Origin: Calycina herbarum
Lineage: Eukaryota; Ascomycota; Leotiomycetes; Helotiales; Pezizellaceae
Assembly (NCBI GenBank): GCA_001414485.1
Contig: LLEY01000194.1
Coordinates: 43,410 to 107,409 of the forward strand
DNA length: 64,000 nt
Reading direction: 5' to 3'
Shown here piece by piece: positions 1 through 12,800 of this stretch; the stretch's first letter is position 1, and every line of letters starts with the position of its first letter. The position numbers and the translations under genes are program-made. A model generated the notes under the pieces. The model saw nothing but the letters and a program-made list of their open reading frames with translations, had not been told where the DNA came from and did not search any database.

Positions 1-120
1 ATCTGATTTAATCTGATTAATAGAGATTAATTAATCTAATCTAATCAAAGGACCTATTAATCAAAATCTAATCTAATCTAATCACGTTAATCAGATTAAT
101 AATCAGATTCATGATTAATC
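1..120. repeat. AT-rich TAATC/AATCT simple repeat
   Basis: Imperfect iterations of TAATC and its variants on both strands (AATCTAATCTAATC, GATTAATCAGATTAAT) fill the first 120 bases. It is not the fungal telomere repeat TTAGGG. It may be the edge of a longer low-complexity tract that begins outside the window. Confidence 0.7.
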
Positions 121-1492
121 TTTGCTCACACTGGCATTTTCTCTATTCCGTTATCTTGTCTTGAATCTTTTCAAGTTACTACATTGTTCAGCACTGGTGG
201 TTTTACTTGAAAGAGATGCTTTAAAAGATGGTTGGAAAAGAAAACTGGTTGGCGGATCTGAGATCGTCAACTGGATTTGCACGAGAACTTATTCTCTCCA
301 GGTCTCTTTGACTTTTCTGCAAGATATTTTACAAGATATGAGTATTGGTAGGTAACCTACAAATAGCTCAAATTTTCTGCAAGATGTTTCTACAAGATAT
401 TTTGAAAATATTGGTTTGACGACTGCCAAAAGTGTGCTAAATCCAATGAATATTGTAAGGGTTTTGCTCATTACTATACACCTCTCTTGGAGGATTGTTG
501 GAAGAAAACCAGGACGATCGGTTTAGTGCGGTCTGAAGTAATGAAAAACTCTGTTTCTGAAACCTTCTCAGTAACTACAATTCTATAAAAATGTCTTGTC
601 TTTCCGGGGGTTTGGGCTGATGAAGCTGCCATAAATGCTACTACGAAAATATTTGAGATGAGAGAGTCGTACCTTCAATAGGTCTCGTTGTTCCAATTAT
701 TTAGGGCAATTCAAAGTAATTACCCTAGATACTTAGAACAACGAACTTTCATTGTTCCAATCTATTTGGGGTAATATCAAATTGTACTAGAAAGCTAGAA
801 CGGCGAGCTATTTACTGCCGCTTTTTCTGAGGGATACTGTCCAAAATAGATTTCATTTTCGGAGTTTTTTTAACTACTCGAATAAGGTTGGTCCTTAATA
901 CCTCATTGAAATCAGAAGGAACCTGATTTTACGAGTAGCCCCGCTTGTTGTGCTCTAATGTAGACACGAAATGCGGGGAAGCTGGAAATTTTCGGTCATT
1001 CCCGAGGCATTGGCATTGACTTGGGATCGTTAGAGAGCGCGCGTAAAGAGGATTTGAATGGTTATTGTGAAGTCGGAGTAATCACAATTATTACTAACAT
1101 TCAAAATAGAAGAGTGTGAATATGTAAAATGAGAAACCGAAATGTACTCCCTTGTGAAGCATCCTCGGAAGCCTACAGCCCTGTGAGTGACGTTTGTTTC
1201 CCTGCTGCCAAGCATAGCAAGGGCCTCACAAACCCGTACAAGTCAATAAAATGATACGCAGATGGATTATTGACAACCCAACTCTTTAACCGCCCTGAGG
1301 ATCATGCTGCAGCACTTTCACGAAATGTTCTAACTGCTCCTTTATGGCTGAGACAAGGCAGACTTGGGCTTAACTTCAGCTGTATTCTTATTCGCTAGGG
1401 GACCGAGTACTCTCACCACTGCTGCGCCCAGCACCCCCAACATCGGAATCCCCTCCAAAACCCCAAATGACAACGAGCCCCAGTACAATACA
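121..1492. other. Intergenic region upstream of the P4-ATPase gene
   Basis: No gene is supported here. Short open frames (at 122-355, 289-471 and 1030-1215) show no family similarity and no splice pattern. The stretch contains an imperfect direct duplication, with TTTTCTGCAAGAT at about 314 and again at about 373, each followed by ACAAGATAT. It also contains a degenerate MITE-like copy (about 618-838). The last few hundred bases should hold the promoter and leader of the flippase gene; I see no clear core promoter element. Confidence 0.5.
618..838. repeat. MITE-like element, copy 1 (degenerate)
   Basis: This shares with the 28.6 kb copy the interior CTCGTTGTTC, TAGGGCAATTCAAAGTAA and a following GATACTT..GAACAA stretch. 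It ends at the right with TTTACTGCCGCTTTTTCT. The left terminal repeat is only recognisable as AAGCTGCCATAAAT (about 631-644) against the family AAGCGGCAGTAAAT. The ends are therefore approximate and no target duplication is visible. Confidence 0.55.
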
Positions 1493-4400
1493 ATGGCGGA
1501 GAATCTAGGAAAGGGATCTGGCTCATCACCGAGTCAGAGAAGGCCGTCGACGGATCCAGTGCAATCTTCCCTCAATATGGATTCGAACGGACGAGCATCG
1601 GTTGATCGAGAGCCCCCGCGGGTCCGCTTCTCTGAGGATATCGACAGAGTTGCAGCGTCTGCGAGACCTACCACACCAAATTTATCGTTGGATACCAGTG
1701 TTAGTGCGGCAGGAAATGTGAGGGGATCAAATGATGGCAGGCAAACCCTCTCACCACAATCGGCGAGGGTCAGCGCTCTCTCGGCCCAGTCTCCAACATC
1801 GCCACGAACTCGAGACCGAGGATACTCGCTGAGAAGGTCACTGTTCAACAGAACTATAAGCACGCAATCGGAAAGTAGCCCAGTGGAGGAAGTGGTGGAG
1901 GCAGGACCATCAAGGGGAAATGGAGCCAATGCGCCTGGACTGGATGCGGGGAAAGGGAAGTCATCCATGGTATCGATTTCTCCAGTTAATGAAGATGCAT
2001 TCGAAATCACGCCAATAACCTCTGCGACAACAAATTCCGAGACCCATGCAAAACCTACATATACAAAGAATGACCAGAAGACTTTTAGAACGATAAGTTT
2101 GCCAAATTACGGAACATTGGCAAGGAGGAGTCAGGAAAATAAAACAGTTCAAAGATTGAAGAAGACGTACAAGGAGAAAATAAAACCGCTTTTTGAACCA
2201 AAGCCAATTCCACCTTCCAAGGATGGGCGCCATATTGAATTAGATGCCTCCAGAGGTTACCATTTAATCGATGAAAGAACCGGAAAGGAATACATTGGCA
2301 ACTCCATTCGGTCCAGCCGATACACAATTTGGAACTTCCTACCCCGCCAATTCTTCTTCCAGTTTTCCAAGTTGGCAAATGCCTATTTTCTTTTGATTTC
2401 AATCCTTCAAATGGTCCCGGGTTTGAGTACCACGGGAAATTATACCACTATTGCTCCACTCCTGGTGTTTGTAGCCATTAGTATGGGAAAGGAAGGATAT
2501 GATGATGTTCGTCGTTACAAGTTGGATAAAGTTGAGAACAACAATGAGACATTGGTTCTTCACGCTTACAAGCCGTCTCGTGGAGAACCCTCTAAACCGC
2601 CGAAAAGATTTCACCAACGCAAAGTATCTTCGAAGAGCGGAGATACTTCCACGATATCGGGTGAAATTGGCTCAGACGGAACAGAGCATTGGTCAAGCCT
2701 GAAATGGAAAGATGTCAAAGTGGGAGATATCATCAAGTTGGGACGAGACGACAATATCCCGGCTGATATGGTTCTACTTCATTCCGATGGGCCAAATGGC
2801 ATAGCTTACATTGAGACCATGGCTCTTGACGGCGAAACAAATCTCAAAAGCAAGCAGGGTCCACCGTCCTTGGTTAAACGTTGTAAGACTGTCAAGGAAA
2901 TTGGGGCTTGCCGTGCCACTATTGTTGTTGAAGACCCAAACCTTGATCTATACAACTTTGACGGGCGGGTTACTGTGGGTGGAGAGACAATGCCTCTCAC
3001 CACCAATGAAATTATTTTGCGTGGAAGCACTCTACGCAACACGACAGAAGCCATTGGTATGGTCATAAATACCGGAGAGGACTGCAAAATACGAATGAAT
3101 GCCAACAAGAACCCCCGCACCAAGGCTCCTGCGATGCAGGCGATCACGAACAAAATAGTCATCATGCTAGTCTTCTTCGTCGTCGTACTGGCATTGTTCT
3201 GCTCAATCGCATATCAAATATGGTCCCAAAATGTCGAAAAGCACTCCTGGTATCTTCATCGCGCACAAGTGCCCTTTTCGCAGATCATCATTGGATTCAT
3301 AATTCTTTACAACACTTTGATTCCACTCTCACTGTATGTCAGTCTTGAGATCATCAAGATTGGCCAGCTCCTACTCATGGCTGATGTTGAAATGTACGAT
3401 GAAGTTTCCAATACACCTATGGTGTGCAACACAACAACTATTCTTGAAAATTTGGGTCAGGTCGATTACATATTTTCCGACAAGACCGGAACTCTGACCG
3501 ACAACATCATGCGCTTCAGGAAACTCAGTGTTGCCGGTTATGCATGGCTTCATGACTTTGATTTGCAGAAGGAAGCAGCTCTCAAGCAGGAGCAAGACAG
3601 CAGAGAAACGCACGGAAAGGAACACAAAGGAAAGGGCGTGGCAAAGCGTTTTGTGAAGAAACAGCCATCTAGGCCACATGTTGAGAGGAGTGAATCTAAC
3701 GAGTCTACGCCACCAGGACTCGCATCCCCAACAGCTGGTTCCATCCGTAGATCGGGCTCAATGTGGAGGTCTTCAGCAAGGCCGACGAAGGCTCAAGTCG
3801 AACTTCGAACAGAGGAAATGCTGAGATTCATGCAATCCAAGCCTCACTCAATTTTCACCAAAAAGGCCAAATTCTTCCTTCTCTCATTGGCACTATGTCA
3901 CACATGTTTGCCAGAAGTACAGGAAAATGGAGAAATAGAGTTTCAAGCTGCCTCGCCCGACGAGTTAGCTTTAGTCAAAGCTGCCCAAGAGCTTGGATTT
4001 CTAGTTATTGATCGCCCGGCAAGATCCATCACTCTCAAGTACCCCAATGCTTCCGACCCGGATGACACGGTTACGGAATCATACGAAGTACTAGATGTTA
4101 TCGAATTCTCCAGTAAGAGGAAACGCATGTCGATTGTTGTGAAGTTCCCCAATGGCAAGATTTGCATATTCTGCAAAGGCGCGGATTCGGCTATCCTCCC
4201 TAGACTGAAGCTGGCTTCATTGGCTATTGAGAAAGCAGCAGAAGTCATCCGAAAGTCTAGCATTAGAAAAAGCATGGAAGCCGAGCAAGCACTTCGTAGG
4301 ATGAGCCACCAGAGTGAGCACAGTCCGAGAAACAGTTTCAGCAGACCCAGCATGAATCTTGGTAGACCTAGCGTGAGCAAAAGTCGAAAGAGTCTTAGCC

Positions 4401-6692
4401 ATAGCCGACCAAGCATGGCAAGTACGAGACTTCAGCCAATTCGGGACGAACTTGATACTTGGCTAAAAGACCGCGAGAACATTGACGTTGAGATGGCAGC
4501 GGAAGATCTCAGTGCTTATCAATCACCTGCCACACCACGAGCTTCGATGGGCCGATTCTCATTTGCTTCTATGGATCGAAGAAGTTCATTCCAGGATATA
4601 CATTTCGACGAACTTGTCGATGAGGCACTTGTATTGGATGATGCCGCAGTTTTTGAACGTTGCTTTCAACATATGAATGACTTTGCTTCAGAAGGTCTTC
4701 GCACACTTTTGTTTGGGTATCGATTTCTGGATGAACAAGAATACGATGGTTGGAAAAAGATATACCTTGATGCAACTACCAGTCTTGTCGACCGGCAAGA
4801 GTTGATTGAGAAGGCCGGTGAGATGATTGAGCAGAATTTTGATCTTTCTGGTGCTACGGCTATTGAAGATAAGCTTCAGAAGGGCGTCCCTGAAACTATT
4901 GATAAGTTGAGAAGAGCCAATATCAAAATTTGGATGCTTACTGGAGATAAGAGGGAGACGGCTATTAATATCGCTCACTCAGCCAGATTGGCAAAGAATT
5001 ACTCCGAGGTAAGGATACTCTACATTTATATGTCCTAGCCTATTATTCACAAGAGGAAAGCTAACTTTCTTCTAGGTCATTATTCTTGATCATACTACCG
5101 GCGAAGTTGAGCAGAAAATGGCCACTGCTACGCTGGACATCAGCAAGGGCTCCATCGCACATTCCGTTATAGTTGTGGATGGTCAGACCCTCAGCGAAAT
5201 TGACGCCAACGAGACCTTAAAACTCCTCTTCTTCGACTTAGCGGTACTCGCGGACTCGGTGATTTGTTGCCGAGCAAGTCCTAGCCAGAAAGCTTCACTG
5301 GTGAAGAAGATCAGAACCAAGATCAACAAATCGATCACGTTAGCGATCGGTGATGGTGCCAACGATATCGCTATGATTCAAGAAGCTCATGTCGGCATTG
5401 GTATCAGTGGAAAGGAAGGTCTTCAAGCAGCCAGAATCTCCGATTATTCCATCGCTCAGTTCCGCTTCTTACAGAGGCTGCTGTTCGTTCATGGACGTTG
5501 GAATTACATCCGCACCAGCAAGTACATTCTGAGTACATTCTGGAAAGAATTGGTATTCTACATGCTCCAGGCGATGTTTCAAAAATGGACGGGATATACA
5601 GGAACCTCGCTATTTGAGAGTACATCCTTGACGGTTTTCAACACCCTGTTCACATCACTAGCTGTCATCTTCCTCGGAATTTTCGAGCAAGATCTCAATG
5701 CGTCTACCCTCCTTGCAGTGCCGGAACTATACACGATGGGCCAAAGAAATGAGGGCTTCAACATCAAGAAATATATCGGTTGGATGTTCATGGCTGCCTG
5801 CGAATGCATGATCATATGGTTTGTGATGTTTGGATTATTTGGCGAATCAACCTTTACGAGTGATAACAATCTGTTCTCCATGGGACAACTTTGCTTCACT
5901 TCGGCGGTAGTGTTTATCAATACCAAGATGCTGTAAGTTTTTCTGTTCTGAACTGTGCCGAAAGCTAGCATACTAATTTACAATAGGATTCTTGAAATGC
6001 ATAACAAGACCTGGGTTCCAGCTTTTGGATGGATCATTTCTGTCGGCGGTTGGTTCATGTGGAATGTCCTCCTCTCATTTGCATTCAAGGCCACAACGAA
6101 AGTATACCCTCTCTACCCAGTAGCAAACGGCTTCCTTACACGTTTCGGTCGGAACATTCTCTGGTGGCTCGTGGTATTACTTACACTCGCTGCTGTCGTC
6201 CTCCTCGAACTGGGGGTGTCATCCATACGCAAGAGCTTCTGGCCCACAGACACAGATATCTTCCAGGTGTTGCAAAAAGATACCGCTATTCGAAGGCGCT
6301 TTGAGGATACCATCAAGGCAGAGGAAGATGGCTATGGAGGTATGGAGATGGGAAAAGAGAAAACAAGTACGGATATCAGAGGTGAAAGAGAGATCCAAGA
6401 TATATTGGATGGAAGACGACCCAGTAGGGCAGGCACGGGTGATACCGATGCTGATTTGGATGCCAATGGAGCTCTTGTGAAGAGTCCTGTTGAGTCTGAA
6501 GGAGGCATGAAGAGGAGTTTGAGTGGAAAGTTGACGAGGAGAAAGTTTAGCACTGAGAATGCGGCTGTTGGCATGGCGGGTGGAACGCATGAAGATATCG
6601 AACTTGCGAGTCGATTTCCGATGGTTGCGGCGCAGGCGAGACGATCTGTTGATATCGCAGAGGTACTAGGGAGAAAACCTGGGACTTCGTGA
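1493..6692 (+). CDS. dnf3: Dnf3-type P4-ATPase (phospholipid flippase)
   Basis: Likely moves phospholipid from the lumenal to the cytosolic leaflet of Golgi/endosome or plasma membranes. Exons are 1493-5008, 5076-5932 and 5987-6692; introns of 67 and 54 nt begin GTAAGG/GTAAGT and contain CTAAC/TACTAAT branch sites. The product is about 1,692 residues. Motifs from the start used: DGET (about 446) in the actuator domain, phosphorylated Asp in DKTGTLTDN (about 663), a nucleotide-binding region with KGAD, MLTGDKRETA near the end of exon 1, and GDGANDIAMI (about 1264). Hydrophobic spans lie on both sides. STTGNYTT and GKEGYDD near the first membrane pair resemble Dnf3 more than Dnf1/2 or Neo1, from memory of the family. 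Long Ser/Arg-rich insertions at about 720-780 and 935-985 are probably disordered and phosphorylated. The frame is open upstream to 1364 but only through a TTG codon. The ATG at 1493 has a good context; an upstream exon cannot be excluded. The C-terminal tail is long and polar. Confidence 0.93.
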
Positions 6693-7252
6693 TGAAAGTC
6701 GAATGAGATCAACTTGAACTAGAATGGATGAGACAATGTATATAAGATGAGAGAGCTGCGCATCCATCGATCAACCGGACAGCCTAATGATTGCTGGAAC
6801 CAGAATACCACAACACACGATGAAACGATACGCATATCAAGGACGGAAGGAAAAGGACGATACCCCTAGAAACAAACAAACACATGGGCACAACAGGGCG
6901 AGTATATACATAATTCGGGTTCGGGATCTCTTGGTTGGGATTTGGTTTGGGCTAGGCTTTTTGCTGTTTTGTTGCTTTAGAGTCTTCAGGTGTATGTTCT
7001 TTTTATGGGCCTGTCGGGTTTCTCTCTGCATGTTTGGGAAGGGAATTGGAGATAAGAAACATACCTAGGATACCTAGCAGCTTGGGGGCATGACATAGAT
7101 ACATACATGAGACCTTTTCTTGTGGGAAGATTTGGACGGATGGGATGGGTCCTTGTGCTTTGAAGTTGGGTTATTGTATCAATACGAAATGATATATATA
7201 GATCAACATGGAAGCTTCATGAATTTCTCCTGATGACAGAAATTTGACCGTC

Positions 7253-7635
7253 CTCGCCGTGGACATGAAAAGGGGCAGTGATAAATAACTCGTTGTAGCA
7301 CAGTTAAGTTAAACTACTCTGGAACTTAAGACAACCGGGCTAATAGTCCTACCATCAAAAGTATGAAGAGTAACCACGGCACTACGCTGTAACCACCCTG
7401 TATAGTACCCTGGGGGGCCCTGAAGCCTGAAGGCTTCTGATTCGCGAACCTCCCTGTAAAGGGCGTCGATGCCCTGAAACAATTGGGCTACGCGAGCCTA
7501 TGAAAAGGCATCCAAAGGCCTAATTTGCAGGGTAGTCCACTAAAATACAGCGCTCTCGCCAGATAAGTACTCCAAGGTACTATTACAGGGCATTACAGCG
7601 TACTGAAGTATTTACTGTTACTTTTGGTGTCCGAG
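7253..7635. repeat. MITE-like element, copy 2, split by a second element
   Basis: The left end reads CTCGCCGTGGACATG, then AAAAGGGGCAGTGATAAAT and AACTCGTTGT. The right end is ATTTACTGTTACTTTTGGTG followed by TCCGAG. These are inverted copies of the family terminus CTCGCGGTGRACA..AAAAGCGGCAGTAAAT. The 383 bp span falls to about 165 bp once the inner element at 7385-7600 is removed, in the range of a shortened copy of the roughly 210 bp family. Confidence 0.6.
7385..7600. mobile_element. Second MITE-like element nested in copy 2, TA-flanked
   Basis: The ends CGCTGTAA (7385) and TTACAGCG (ending 7600) are inverted. Similarity continues inward as CCCTGTATAGTACC on the left against the complement of GGTACTATTACAGGG on the right. 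Both ends abut TA (7383-7384 and 7601-7602), as expected for a TA target duplication of the Tc1/mariner type. It is 216 bp and has no coding capacity. No other copy was noticed in the window. Confidence 0.55.
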
Positions 7636-7978
7636 AGAGAAAGAAGCGTTCCTGGTTATGGAGTTAATTGGAAAAGCAAGGGGAAATGAATGGCACGATA
7701 TTTAGGTATACGTTTGAACAGAAAAGCTAGGAGACAAATTTCATAGTTGCCAGAAGGGTGCGCCTCCAACGAGAAGAAAAGACGGGCTACTCGAACAATC
7801 ACAAAAGACATAATTCATTTAGTAAGAGGTATGGCTTCATTGAAAATGTCTAAGGCGCACCTAGATCTAAGGAACACCTATAACAAGTGGAACAAATCTA
7901 ACCGCCATTGATTCATCGCATTTTAATTCGTGTGCATTATTTCATGTATTTCATGTTTCAATGATCTCGTGAGAGGCA

Positions 7979-9114
7979 TCATAGAATTGTACCAAAGCTA
8001 AGAAATGATTAGCTTGTGGTCGTGAATGGTATCTGAGATAAAAGACTCACCCAAAGGTCTGCTTGATGCTTCTAACGTAATATTCCCGCCAGTTTCTCTT
8101 GGTAACCTCTTCTTGTCCAATAGGAACTCCACTCCAGCTGACTCTCATAACGGTGACGTTATCAACATCATTTTGGTCAAAGTTGATCTCAAGTCTAGAG
8201 AAGTGTCCCTTTGGCCATTGGTCCAATCGCCAGCTCTGAACAATCTTGGTTGGCTCAACGAGTTCAAGATATTCTCCTGAAACATTGCCACCGAAGAGTT
8301 CATATTTACCACCTTTCTTAGCACCCTCAAAGAGTTTTGGGGCAGCACGAGTGAAGGCAGCAATACGCTGGGGGTCTGTGAAGGTTTGGTAGAGTTCTGA
8401 AGCCGGAGCGCGGAACTCTTCGGTATCTGTGACCGTTGTGGTGTTTACCGAGGTAACTTTGTTACTCTCAGTGTGGGCAGGCGACTGGGTAGGGCCGGAA
8501 GGGGTGTGCAACTTTGGAGTGGAAACACCGCTTGCTGGACCGGAGCCAGGTGCGTGTTGAATGTCTTTGCCATGCTCAGCAATCAAGGCTGGGCCAAGCT
8601 TTGCAAATTGCTTTCGCAACTGTGGGACGATCTTTGCACGTACGAGATCTTTGACTGGAGCCTTGGAGTTGGCATCAGAGTAAATATCTATGTCAAACTG
8701 ATGAATGTTAGTCAGGCCATGACGAGCGCCCATTGGGGACGACAAGACATACAACATACTCGTTTTCTTCCGTGTCGTGGGCTACCTCGGGAACGGTGAT
8801 GGTGCCACTGACATCCTCATCGTCCTTGGTTTTGCCTAAGCGGGGAGGTCAGGAAGGATCTTGACAAAAGGGTCGAGGAAAGCAAGCTTACCAGAGTACT
8901 CGAGAACCAGCTTGACATCAAAGATAGTGATCACCTTGCCCTTGCGCTGGTTGACATCGACATCTCCATCCATGCTAACCAACTTGTCCAATTGAGCGGT
9001 GACACCATTCTCCTCAGCCTTGATGTCTTTGACGCTACCCTCCAGCCATGACTTGGTCCAACCTGACGCGTCCTTGTTGACCCAGTGCCAATTGTTTGGA
9101 TTGTGGAGGACCAT
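7979..9114 (-). CDS. aha1: Aha1, activator of Hsp90 ATPase
   Basis: A cytosolic co-chaperone that binds the Hsp90 middle domain and stimulates its ATPase. Exons on the minus strand are 9114-8892, 8835-8753, 8697-8051 and 7997-7979. Introns of 56, 55 and 53 nt join in phase to give 323 residues. The N-terminal domain starts MVLHNPNNWHW and contains NQRKGK, the conserved RKxK-type motif. A Ser/Thr/Pro-rich linker (about 160-190) leads to the AHSA1 domain. The last exon has only 19 bases and completes the C-terminus IKQTFGFGTIL, matching the conserved FGFG ending of the family. Reading through the GTGAGT instead would stop at IKQTFG and lose that ending, so I prefer the spliced form. The gene is convergent with dnf3 and its 5' side faces the kinase pseudogene. 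Confidence 0.93.
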
Positions 9115-9823
9115 GATGGGCTAAAGGTTGTTGAGTTTGTTGGAATCGAAGTTGGAGTTGAAGAAGAAGTGGGACTCAACTGGAAAAGCTTGTCAGCAAA
9201 GATCGTAGGAAAAAGCTGAAAACTCGGTGAGGGGTAGATTTGGAGATCAGAAGAAACCCGAAGGTATAGCAATTTCAGCAAGGACTTGAGTACAAAGTCT
9301 GTCCATATGACTGGTGCCAGCTTTATCTATCATCATATCAAGGGGGTCGAGGCCATCTTCACCACCGTATCTGGGTGTGCCTTGCCATTCCAACTTGGAA
9401 TGTCAAGTACGCGGACGGTGAAGAGTTGAGCGCAAGAACGATTGTGCGCGCGAGGGAGGAGGTGGAAATGCGTACCGTCTTCTCTGCAGAAACTATCGTG
9501 TGGTCATGAAGGCGTTCACGATCTCAAGCAGCTTTGAGAATGCGAGGCTCGAAGAAATATTGAGAAGGTCATGGAAGAAGAAATTCAGCGCCAAAATTTC
9601 AAGAATGTGGTGGGGTGCGGTCAGCCTGAGGCATGAACACTGATAATAGATGATCCGTTCCGAGTTAACTAGGAACACTTTAACATACTCCAGATGTATT
9701 ACTGGCTGCAATATATCTGGTGTCAATGTAGCAGGGTGTGATTTTTTAACCGCAAATCCATCACGCATATCTCTAGACCTCATCACCGTGTCCCGTATCT
9801 TAATACGTCGACTGTTCTGGGAT
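9115..9823. other. Intergenic region between aha1 and the kinase-TPR pseudogene
   Basis: Contains the aha1 promoter and leader. The frame of the pseudogene's first fragment is open back to 9650, but that part shows no recognisable domain. Nothing else is supported. Confidence 0.5.
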
Positions 9824-12800
9824 ATGAGCAACTTCAAGTCTACTCTAAAGAAGCTCCGGGTTGAAGCTACCGATCATAGTTGGTTTCTCCCTTGCGAATC
9901 TCTCCTAGAGGCAGTGACCGGGGAGGCGGTCCGCCTAGAACTCGGGGCCGCAGTGAAAGAGGGTGGAATCAAAGCATACAACCTTGATCAGATTGAAAGA
10001 GATTGAGAGCGGGAAAAAGATATTCACTGTTCTTGTCCCGACCGATCAAACTGTCCACAATCATAGCTTCATCAGAAAGCGCATACTCAATGACATGACA
10101 TTAGGCTGCCTTTCGAGCTCGACGTTTTATATAGTCTCTCCCTTCCCGACCCTGGGGACTTTTACGAGAAACAATGGGAAGTTGCAGTGCCACAGTTGAC
10201 ATATGGCACAATCAACACAGTATTAGACGAGCGAGCAATCTTGCCCTTCGTTATGGACGATGAGATTGGTGCGGGTTCCTTTGGAACGGTCCACAAGATT
10301 CAGATCCATCCAAGACATCAACCACTCTCAGGCGGATTATCTCCGCAGGTAGGTTTGTTCGCCGTTGCGGATAATGTCAATTGCGCTAATGCTCAAAAAG
10401 ATTGTCAGAAAGGAGATGAAGGTCGCTCGTGATCACGAGGCTGAGCTGGAGAATCTTTCCATCCTCAATCATCTCAAACATCCTAACATCGTGGAAGTCT
10501 TGACTTCATACACCCGGAAAGACAGACATAATCTTATTTTCCCTCTTGCGGAAGGCGGGACGTTGGATGATCTTTTGTCTACAGAACGCAATCTCACTCC
10601 CTTCATATCCAACGAATCCTTCCTTGTTGGCCTTGTCGGGCTATCCTCTGCACTTGATCATGTCCATAATTTCATTACGAAATGCAATATCAAGCTCGAA
10701 CTTATTGGCTGTCATCATGATCTTCGACCAAAAAACATACTGTTGTCGGGACAAGTCTTCATCCTGGCTGATTTTGGGCTTTCGAAATTTAAGCCATCAA
10801 CTGAAGACTCCGCCACCCCATTTAAGAAAGGACAGGACTATTATCTTGCACCAGAATGCGAAGATCTTGATAAATATTTTGAACCACTTTCTATTCGACG
10901 CTCAAGTGACATCTGGTCATTTGGTTGTAATTAGCCGAGGTGGCTACATACATGGTTCTTGGCCCTAGTGGCGTGTTGGATTTTGAGAATAAAAGAAAAT
11001 TTATCAGTAACCGAATGGGGCTTTAAGTACTTCCACAAAGGTCCCGGAAAGTCAAATGATAACGTGTTTTTTTGGCTGTCAAAGTTGGAGAACACGTCTT
11101 CTAGTAAATCATGTCGGCTTCTCGCCGATTTGGTTAGGCGAATCCTCAAATTGGAAGAAAGTGAACGTCCTAAGGCAAGAGAGGTTACATCAAGTCTGGG
11201 TCTTATCGCCCTATTCGAGATTGCAGAAGGACTGAATATGCAGTTTGAAAAAATTGTACTTGCCAGCAAATCTCTCGACGCTGTCATCGAACATAAAAGG
11301 TTCGAGTCATGGAAAAACGGTTTTGGGGTGATATATCGTGCGGGCTCTGATCACCCTTTCCCTTGGAGCCAGGCGATGGATTTTGAGTTAAACTCACAGC
11401 TTCTTTTCAATATGCGAGAAGTTCTGGAGTCTATTTCATCACAACAAGAACATCAGCAGTTGACGGGACACGGTTCTCTTTCTCAGCTGTATCATCTCAA
11501 TGATCGTCTTTACGATGGCTTGGATAGAAGACTACAGGAGCAATATAACTTGTATTTCCGGGCAATCATGATCGAAAACGATAACGAGGATTTTGTGAAA
11601 CTGTTAGGGAGGACGTACGGTAATGTCTCTTTGGACAAAGAGCTTCGCATCCGAGCATCGCTCAAGATTGCAACTCAACTGGCTTATAGTGCATCCGATG
11701 TGGGGGTGTTCAAGATGCAGATCGATCCGAACCGTATTCATAACCGAGTTTCATTTGGTGATCATCAACTAGGCTGGTTGAAGATGGATACTGGTGAGCG
11801 ACGAGTGCTTGTAGCGTCTCGACGTTATGATATATTCGTCAATGAAGAGATTCTACGCGAGGTTTTGGTCCGAGTAGATGCAATTTCGGAGTTGTTGGGT
11901 TGTGAGAAGCCCGAGGAGTTCCATGCGCTTGATAGCTGTGGTTTCTTCGTCCACAGCAGCCGTCCGGAGCTAGGAATCATCTGCAACCTTCCCAGCTCCG
12001 GAAGCGACCATGCCATAATTCCAAGAACGCTGAGAGATGTAATAAATGATACCATGTCCAAGAGCCATAGACACTGGCCAATTCTTGATGATAGATTCAA
12101 TCTGGCATTGACTCTAGCCCGATCATTGCAAGAATTTCACATTGTCGGATGGCTGCACAAGACTTTAACGTCTTCCAACATTGCATTTTTCCCAGCGGAA
12201 AATCAAACTCTAAAAGTCAATTTTTTAAAAAAATTCTAGAGACGAGACGACGGGTATTGGGAAACAACCACCAACTAGTTATTGCGAGTAAAAGCAATCT
12301 AGCATTGAACTATCTGTCTCAGGGACTTTGGGCGAGAAGTACTAGAAGAATCGAGAAAACACAGCTCCTTGAGAGAAGAACACCCCCAAACCCAATACAG
12401 CATGAATCATCTAGGAATGATTCTTCGAAATCAAAGACGTTTTCAAGAGTCCGAGGAGCTCCTTTCCCGGGCAGTGAACATAGGTTCAAAGGTGCTTGGT
12501 CCTGAGCATCCGCAAACACTTGCAACCAAATCCAATCTCTCTACAATCCATAGAGACCAACAGCGATATGACGAGGCTTTGAAAATCGATCAAGAAGTAC
12601 TAGCGGCCAAGAAAATCATGCTCGGCGAGGAACATTATGATACGATACAGAGTATGGGTAATCTCGCAGGCACTTTATGGCACCAACTTCGTTTCGAAGA
12701 AGCTAAAGAAAGATTCGAAGAAGCACTTGATAGAAGTAATTTAGCGCTAGGAAAGGAGCATCCGGTAACACTCAATATCTCTAGCAATCTCGGTGCAACA

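Larger units (their letters stand above)
6693..7978. other. Convergent intergenic region between dnf3 and aha1
   Basis: Holds the 3' ends of two convergent genes and a nested pair of inverted-repeat elements (7253-7635). The remaining sequence has only short frames (for example 6787-7068) without similarity, and no RNA gene was recognised. Confidence 0.6.

Noticed and set aside
1..120. Telomere or subtelomere repeat at the left edge
   Set aside because: The unit is TAATC/AATCT-like and irregular, not TTAGGG.
1364..1492. Longer N-terminus of the flippase
   Set aside because: The extension opens with TTG, not ATG; nuclear genes rarely use it, and the ATG at 1493 has a good context.
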